NCBI GenBank assembly: GCA_903831485.1
Contig: CAIKXW010000035.1
Coordinates: 1-18,432 of the forward strand
Reading direction: 5' to 3'
Source: an uncultured Alphaproteobacteria bacterium
GTDB lineage: Bacteria > Pseudomonadota > Alphaproteobacteria > Caulobacterales > Hyphomonadaceae
DNA length: 18,432 bases
Position numbers and translations under genes: made by a program
In this document: positions 14,376 through 18,432 of the stretch, in pieces
Layout of the letters: each line of letters starts with the position of its first letter
How positions within the stretch are numbered: position 1 is the first letter of the stretch
Notes under the pieces: model-generated
The model's input: only the letters and a program-made list of their open reading frames with translations
Told to the model about the DNA's origin: nothing
The model's database searches: none

Positions 14376-14852
14376 ATGTTTCTCTCCTCATTCGAGAGCA
14401 GCGTAGACGCAAAGAAGCGGGTCTCGATTCCGGCTGCCTTTCGCAAGGCGCTGGGGCGCGCGGACACCGTGTTCCTGTGGCCGTCGCTGGACAAGCCGTG
14501 CATCGAGGGAGCGGGTCAGCGCCTGATGGAAGAGTTCGACGCCTCAATGAGCGAGCTGGACCTGATGGATCCGCGCCGCATTGCGCTGTCGAACTACATC
14601 ATGGGCGAGGCCCGGCAGGCGAAGCTGGACGAGGGCGGACGGGTGGTCCTCGACGCTGAACTGCTGGCAATCGCGGGCGTCAGCGAGAAGGCGAAGTTCG
14701 TCGGGCTGGGCGACCGTTTCCAGATCTGGGAGCCCGGCGCCTACGAAGGCGAGAAGGCGAAGATGCGCGCGCTCGCGAAGGAAAATCTCGGTCTGCTGAA
14801 GGCCAAGCCACGTCGCCCGGACCACGGCAAGGGCGAGGCGCCCGACGAATGA
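14376..14852 (+). CDS. mraZ: Transcriptional regulator MraZ
   Basis: A 158-residue MraZ, the ring-forming DNA-binding protein that represses its own division and cell-wall operon in E. coli. It has two AbrB-like (SpoVT) half-domains, each with the family's DxxxR motif: Asp11-Arg15 in VDAKKRVSIPAAFRKAL and Asp85-Arg89 in KLDEGGRVVLDAELL. The first residues MFLSSFE match the usual MFLSTYE start, so ATG 14376 is right. However, the only good Shine-Dalgarno (GGGAG, 14370-14374) is one base from the ATG, unusually close. The C-terminal tail from about 141 is basic and variable. The stop overlaps the rsmH start as ATGA. First gene of the dcw operon. Confidence 0.96.
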   Translation: MFLSSFESSVDAKKRVSIPAAFRKALGRADTVFLWPSLDKPCIEGAGQRLMEEFDASMSELDLMDPRRIALSNYIMGEARQAKLDEGGRVVLDAELLAIAGVSEKAKFVGLGDRFQIWEPGAYEGEKAKMRALAKENLGLLKAKPRRPDHGKGEAPDE

Positions 14853-15886
14853 GCGATGATCCCGTCTCCCTGCACCCGATCTCGCCGCATTCTGGCACGC
14901 ACGTTCCGGTGCTGGCCGAAGAAGTGATCCATGCGCTCGCGCCGGTCGACGGCGCGGTGATGGTGGACGGTACCTATGGCGGCGGCGGTTATGCGCGCGC
15001 GGCGCTGGCCGTCGCCAACTTCACACTGATCGCGATCGACCGCGACCCCGAAGCGATGGAGCGGGCGTGGGCGCATGCGGGCAAGGATCCGCGCGTTATT
15101 CCGGCGGCGGGACGGTTCGGCGAGATCGAGCAGATCCTGCACGCGATGAATCGCGACCATGTCGACGGCATCATGCTTGACCTCGGCGTGTCGTCCTTCC
15201 AGATCGACGAGGCAGGGCGCGGCTTCTCCTTCATGCGCGATGGTCCGCTCGACATGCGGATGGAAAAGCGCGGGCCAAGCGCTGCCGACGCGGTCAATCA
15301 CCTGACCGAGGGCGAGCTGGCCGACATCATCCACATTCTCGGCGAGGAGCACGCGGCGCGGCGGATTGCCCGCGAGCTTGTCCACCGCCGCCGGTCGCAG
15401 CCCTTCACCACAACGCTGGACCTGGCGGATGTCGTCGAAAAGGCGCTGGGCGGGCGGCGCGGCAAGCCCACGCACCCGGCGACGCGCACCTTCCAGGCGC
15501 TGCGCATGTGGGTGAACGACGAGTCTGGCGAACTGGTGCGCGCGCTGGCCGCGGCCGAGCGTGTGCTGAAACCGGGGGGAAGGCTGGTGATCGTAACCTT
15601 CCATTCAATCGAGGATCGCATCGTCAAACTCTTCCTGCGGTCGCGTTCCGGCAACGATCCTGGCGTTTCCCGCCACCTGCCGAAAATGGCCAAGGGAAAG
15701 GCGCCGACGTTCGAGGTGCTCCAGCGCAAGGCCGTCGAGGCGAGCGAGGCGGAGACGGCGAGCAATCCGCGCGCACGGTCGGCGCGACTGCGCTGGGCGC
15801 TGCGCACCGAGGCGCCAGCCTGGAATGTCGACGCCGACGACGGGTTCCGCCTGCCGGGGCTCAAACAGCTTGAGGGAGTTGCCTGA
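14849..15886 (+). CDS. rsmH: 16S rRNA (cytosine(1402)-N(4))-methyltransferase
   Basis: A 345-residue RsmH (MraW), which methylates N4 of C1402 in the decoding centre of 16S rRNA using S-adenosylmethionine. The start region HVPVLAEEVIHAL (18-30) leads to the SAM-binding loop VDGTYGGGGYAR (39-50) and AIDRDP (62-67). DLGVSSFQID (111-120), FSFMRDGPLDMRM (126-138), TFQALRMWVNDE (214-225), TFHSIEDRIVK (250-260) and the closing NPRARSARLRW are all family signatures. Length is a little above the usual 310-320, mostly from the C-terminal extension after RWALRTEAPAW. It overlaps mraZ at its start and ftsL at its end (TGATG), so translation is coupled throughout. Confidence 0.97.
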   Translation: MSDDPVSLHPISPHSGTHVPVLAEEVIHALAPVDGAVMVDGTYGGGGYARAALAVANFTLIAIDRDPEAMERAWAHAGKDPRVIPAAGRFGEIEQILHAMNRDHVDGIMLDLGVSSFQIDEAGRGFSFMRDGPLDMRMEKRGPSAADAVNHLTEGELADIIHILGEEHAARRIARELVHRRRSQPFTTTLDLADVVEKALGGRRGKPTHPATRTFQALRMWVNDESGELVRALAAAERVLKPGGRLVIVTFHSIEDRIVKLFLRSRSGNDPGVSRHLPKMAKGKAPTFEVLQRKAVEASEAETASNPRARSARLRWALRTEAPAWNVDADDGFRLPGLKQLEGVA

Positions 15887-16218
15887 TGAAACGCCTGGCC
15901 ATCATTGGCGGACTGGTCGTCGCGGTGCTCGCAGTCGCCGTCTATCGCGCCAAGCTGAGTGCGGAAGAGACGCAGGTCCGCATCGATGAGCTGAAGATCG
16001 AGGCGCAGGCCGAAGAGGCCGCCATCGCCACCCTGCGCGCCGACGAGGCTGTGCTGACGCGGCCTGAGCGTATCGGCGGGATCGCGCAGCAGCAGCTCGG
16101 CCTCGAGCCCGCCAACCCAAGCCAGTATGTCGCCCCCGAAGCCCTGAAGCAGCGGCTCGGCGAGGAGAGGCTTCGCCTGCCGGCGCCCGCTGAGGGAGCT
16201 CAGCCGCAGCAGCAATGA
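15886..16218 (+). CDS. ftsL: Cell division protein FtsL-like
   Basis: A 110-residue small bitopic membrane protein at the ftsL position between rsmH and ftsI. After a two-residue basic start there is one membrane helix (about 4-20, LAIIGGLVVAVLAVAVY). It is followed by a charged periplasmic segment with heptad-like spacing (AEETQVRIDELKIEAQAEEAAIATLRADEA region, about 25-55), which in FtsL forms the coiled coil with FtsB that activates FtsWI. The tail (APEALKQRLGEERLRLPAPAEG) is proline- and glutamine-rich. FtsL sequences are poorly conserved, so the call rests on position, size and topology. The start codon overlaps the rsmH stop by one base, and the stop overlaps the ftsI start. Confidence 0.85.
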   Translation: MKRLAIIGGLVVAVLAVAVYRAKLSAEETQVRIDELKIEAQAEEAAIATLRADEAVLTRPERIGGIAQQQLGLEPANPSQYVAPEALKQRLGEERLRLPAPAEGAQPQQQ

Positions 16219-17879
16219 GAGCTTACGCCGCGCCATATCCGAAGGACGTCTGGGGTCCGCGCCGCGCCCGCATCATTGCGGTCGGCCTCGCGCTGGTCTT
16301 CGTCGTGATCGTGGGCCGCTCGGCCTATGTCGCCTTCAACGGACCTGACCGCAGCGCCGTGCCGGTTGCCGCAGTGGAAGACGTGCGCCGCGCCGACATC
16401 GTTGATCGCCGCGGCGAACTGCTGGCGACGACGGTGGAGGGGACTTCGCTGGCGGTCGATCCGAGCGCGATCTGGGATTCGCGCGATGTCGTGGCCGGCA
16501 TCCGCACGGTGTTCCCGGACCTCCGCGAGGATGCGCTGACGGCGATGATGGCCGACAAGAAGCGCCAGTTCGCCTGGGTGAAGCGCGGGCTCGACGACGA
16601 GCAGATCAAGGCGCTGAAGGAACTCGGCGTCGAGGGGCTGATGTTCGTCAACGAGGCGCAGCGGCGCTATCCGGGCGGCAGTCTCGCAGGCCACTTCCTC
16701 GGCTACACCAGCATCGACGGCGACGGTCTCGAAGGCGTCGAGCGCGTCTATGATGAGCGGCTAAAGCAGGGCGTCGAGCCGTTGCAGCTGACGCTCGACG
16801 CCAGCGTGCAGTTTGTCGTGGAAGAAGAACTGACGCGCGCCTTCGCCGATTTCGACATGAAGGGCGCTGCCGGCATCGTGCTCGACGCACATACGGGCGC
16901 CGTGCGCGCGATTGCGTCGTGGCCGCAGATCGATCCGCGCCTTCGCGGCGAAGAGGGCGACGACGCGAAGACCAATCGCGCGCTTAATGCTCGCATGGAG
17001 CTCGGCTCGATCTACAAGCCTCTGACGGTCGCGGCGGCGCTCGAAGCCGGCGTGCTGCAGGGGACTGATACGTTCGACGTTTCGGCGCCGGTGAAGATCG
17101 GCGCGGTCACGGTCCGCGACCAGCATCCGCTGACCCGCGTGTCGGGCAAGGCGGCGACGGCGGAGGACATTCTCGCCGAAAGCTCCAACATTGGCACGGC
17201 GATGATCGCGCAGCGGATGGGCGCGGAACGGCAGAAGGAATTTCTCGGCAAAGTCGGCTTGCTGGCCGGTCATGGCGGGGAGGGGCCGCAATGGGCGTCC
17301 CCCCTCGTACCGCAGAAGTGGGACCAGACGGCCATGGCGACTGTCGCCTATGGCCATGGCATCTCGGTGAGCCCGCTCGCCTTTGCGATGGCCTACACGC
17401 CGTTCGCGAATGGCGGCGAGTATGTGTCGCCGAGCTTCATCGAGCCGGTCGATGCAGGCAGCGTGAAGCGGACGCGCGTGATGTCGGCGCGAACGGCCGA
17501 CGCCGTGCTCGGCATGATGCGCACGACGGTCACGCAAGGTTCCGGTAAGCTGGCGGAAGCAAATGGCTATGAAGTCGCTGGCAAGACAGGCACGGCGGAG
17601 AAGCCTACGCCGAACGGTTACGATCCCGACAGGAACATAACGTCTTTTGCCGCGGTCTTCCCTGCATCCCGTCCACAATTTGTCGTGCTAGTCGTGCTCG
17701 ATGAAGCGCAGCCCAGAACGGGCGAGCAACGCACGGCCGCCTACACGGCGGCACTGATCGCCGGAAAGGTGATCGCGCGCGCGGCCCCGCTGCTGGATGT
17801 GCAGCCCGTGCTGGAGGCGACCGCAACGCGCGGCATCGCCCCCCTCACGCGCACAAGTGCGGAGGCGGACGCGCAATGA
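16215..17879 (+). CDS. ftsI: Peptidoglycan D,D-transpeptidase FtsI (PBP3)
   Basis: A 554-residue class B penicillin-binding protein that cross-links septal peptidoglycan with FtsW. A short cytoplasmic N-terminus is followed by one membrane helix (about 19-34, IIAVGLALVFVVIVG). The dimerisation/pedestal domain starts at RRADIVDRRGELLATT (59-73) and includes RRYPGGSLAGHFLGY (150-164). The transpeptidase motifs are SIYK with nucleophile Ser265 (in MELGSIYKPLT), SSN (323-325 in AESSNIG) and KTG (457-459 in VAGKTGTAEKP). The active-site line is ELGS where many relatives have EPGS. Overlaps ftsL and murE with ATGA at both ends. Target of beta-lactams in this family. Confidence 0.96.
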   Translation: MRAYAAPYPKDVWGPRRARIIAVGLALVFVVIVGRSAYVAFNGPDRSAVPVAAVEDVRRADIVDRRGELLATTVEGTSLAVDPSAIWDSRDVVAGIRTVFPDLREDALTAMMADKKRQFAWVKRGLDDEQIKALKELGVEGLMFVNEAQRRYPGGSLAGHFLGYTSIDGDGLEGVERVYDERLKQGVEPLQLTLDASVQFVVEEELTRAFADFDMKGAAGIVLDAHTGAVRAIASWPQIDPRLRGEEGDDAKTNRALNARMELGSIYKPLTVAAALEAGVLQGTDTFDVSAPVKIGAVTVRDQHPLTRVSGKAATAEDILAESSNIGTAMIAQRMGAERQKEFLGKVGLLAGHGGEGPQWASPLVPQKWDQTAMATVAYGHGISVSPLAFAMAYTPFANGGEYVSPSFIEPVDAGSVKRTRVMSARTADAVLGMMRTTVTQGSGKLAEANGYEVAGKTGTAEKPTPNGYDPDRNITSFAAVFPASRPQFVVLVVLDEAQPRTGEQRTAAYTAALIAGKVIARAAPLLDVQPVLEATATRGIAPLTRTSAEADAQ

Positions 17880-18432
17880 AACTGGACTCACTCATCCCCG
17901 GCGCCCCCGCGCTCGACATTACCGGCATCACGGCCGACAGCCGCAAGGTGCGGTCGGGCTTCCTGTTTGCGGCGCTTCAGGGCGTGGCGAAGGATGGGCG
18001 CGAGTATATCGACGCCGCGATCAAGGCCGGTGCGGTGGCGATCCTCACCGATGATCGTCCGGGGGAATGGGATGTACCGGCGGTGAAGACGGCTGAGCCG
18101 CGCCTCACGTTGGCGACGGCGGCGGCGGCATTCCATCCGGTGCAGCCGGGCATCGTGGCGGCGGTGACCGGCACGAACGGCAAGAGCTCGACGGTCGATT
18201 TCCTGCGCCAGATTTGGGCGAGCATGGGCCGCAAGGCGGCGTCGATGGGTACGCTTGGAGCGATCGGTCCTTCGGGCGTGGTTGATCTCGGCCACACGAC
18301 GCCAGACCCGGTCGCCATCCACGACACGCTGGAGAAGCTGGCGAAGGAAGGCGTGACCCACGCGGCGATGGAAGCTTCAAGCCATGGCCTCTCCCAGTAT
18401 CGCCTGCACGGCGTGAAGCTGGCGGCGGGGGC
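17876..18432 (+). CDS. murE: UDP-N-acetylmuramoyl-tripeptide synthase MurE (3' truncated)
   Basis: The first 185 residues of the cytoplasmic Mur ligase that adds the third amino acid, normally meso-diaminopimelate in Gram-negatives, to UDP-MurNAc-L-Ala-D-Glu. The N-terminal UDP-binding domain shows ITADSRKVRSGFLFAAL (18-34) with the Ser22-Arg23 pair typical of MurE. The ATP P-loop is VTGTNGKSST (97-106), followed by MGTLG (124-128), TTPDP (141-145) and MEASSHGL (165-172). The start ATG overlaps the ftsI stop. The frame is open to the window edge, so the central and C-terminal domains, including the residues that select the amino acid, are not seen here. Confidence 0.96.
   Translation, partial: MKLDSLIPGAPALDITGITADSRKVRSGFLFAALQGVAKDGREYIDAAIKAGAVAILTDDRPGEWDVPAVKTAEPRLTLATAAAAFHPVQPGIVAAVTGTNGKSSTVDFLRQIWASMGRKAASMGTLGAIGPSGVVDLGHTTPDPVAIHDTLEKLAKEGVTHAAMEASSHGLSQYRLHGVKLAAG

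Noticed and set aside
1..18432. CRISPR arrays, tRNA genes, integrases or phage genes
   Set aside because: No regularly spaced repeats, no tRNA-like cloverleaf and no mobile-element protein was found in either strand.

Overview
The window is high-GC DNA from an alphaproteobacterium. This rests on the gene order rnpB-mraZ-rsmH-ftsL-ftsI-murE, a CtrA-like box and GANTC sites upstream of that cluster, and the style of the encoded proteins. A Caulobacterales/Hyphomonadaceae-like host is a reasonable guess but is inference. Almost everything reads on the + strand; only two small secreted-protein genes (12327-13501) read on the - strand.

Left part (1-4618): the 3' end of an RND efflux pump gene; an acyl-CoA dehydrogenase whose stop overlaps the start of a phosphotransferase-like kinase carrying a C-terminal DUF6285-like domain; and a FabH2-type beta-ketoacyl synthase III. 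The dehydrogenase/kinase pair resembles the kinase-plus-ACAD chemistry known for 4-hydroxyacyl-CoA breakdown (mammalian ACAD10/11, bacterial Lva pathway).

Middle non-coding part (4619-5680): more than 1 kb without an intact gene. It holds palindromic REP-like repeats at both ends and, between them on the - strand, a degenerate reading frame broken by two in-frame stop codons.

Central catabolic block (5681-12303): a feruloyl-CoA-synthase-type acyl-CoA ligase, a long-chain-type acyl-CoA dehydrogenase, a DinB/maleylpyruvate-isomerase-like metal protein, an ECHDC3-like crotonase without the two classical glutamates, a PrpE-like metallophosphatase and an FMN enzyme of the nitronate monooxygenase / NADH:quinone reductase family. 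Together these suggest activation and partial oxidation of fatty or aromatic acids as CoA thioesters.

Minus-strand pair (12327-13501): an exported SGNH hydrolase and a small periplasmic cytochrome c, separated by a strong hairpin.

Right part (13650-18432): RNase P RNA, then a 309-base regulatory interval with DnaA boxes, GANTC sites and a CtrA-like site, then the division and cell-wall operon mraZ-rsmH-ftsL-ftsI-murE. Every junction in that operon overlaps (ATGA or TGATG), so it is tightly coupled in translation. murE runs off the window.
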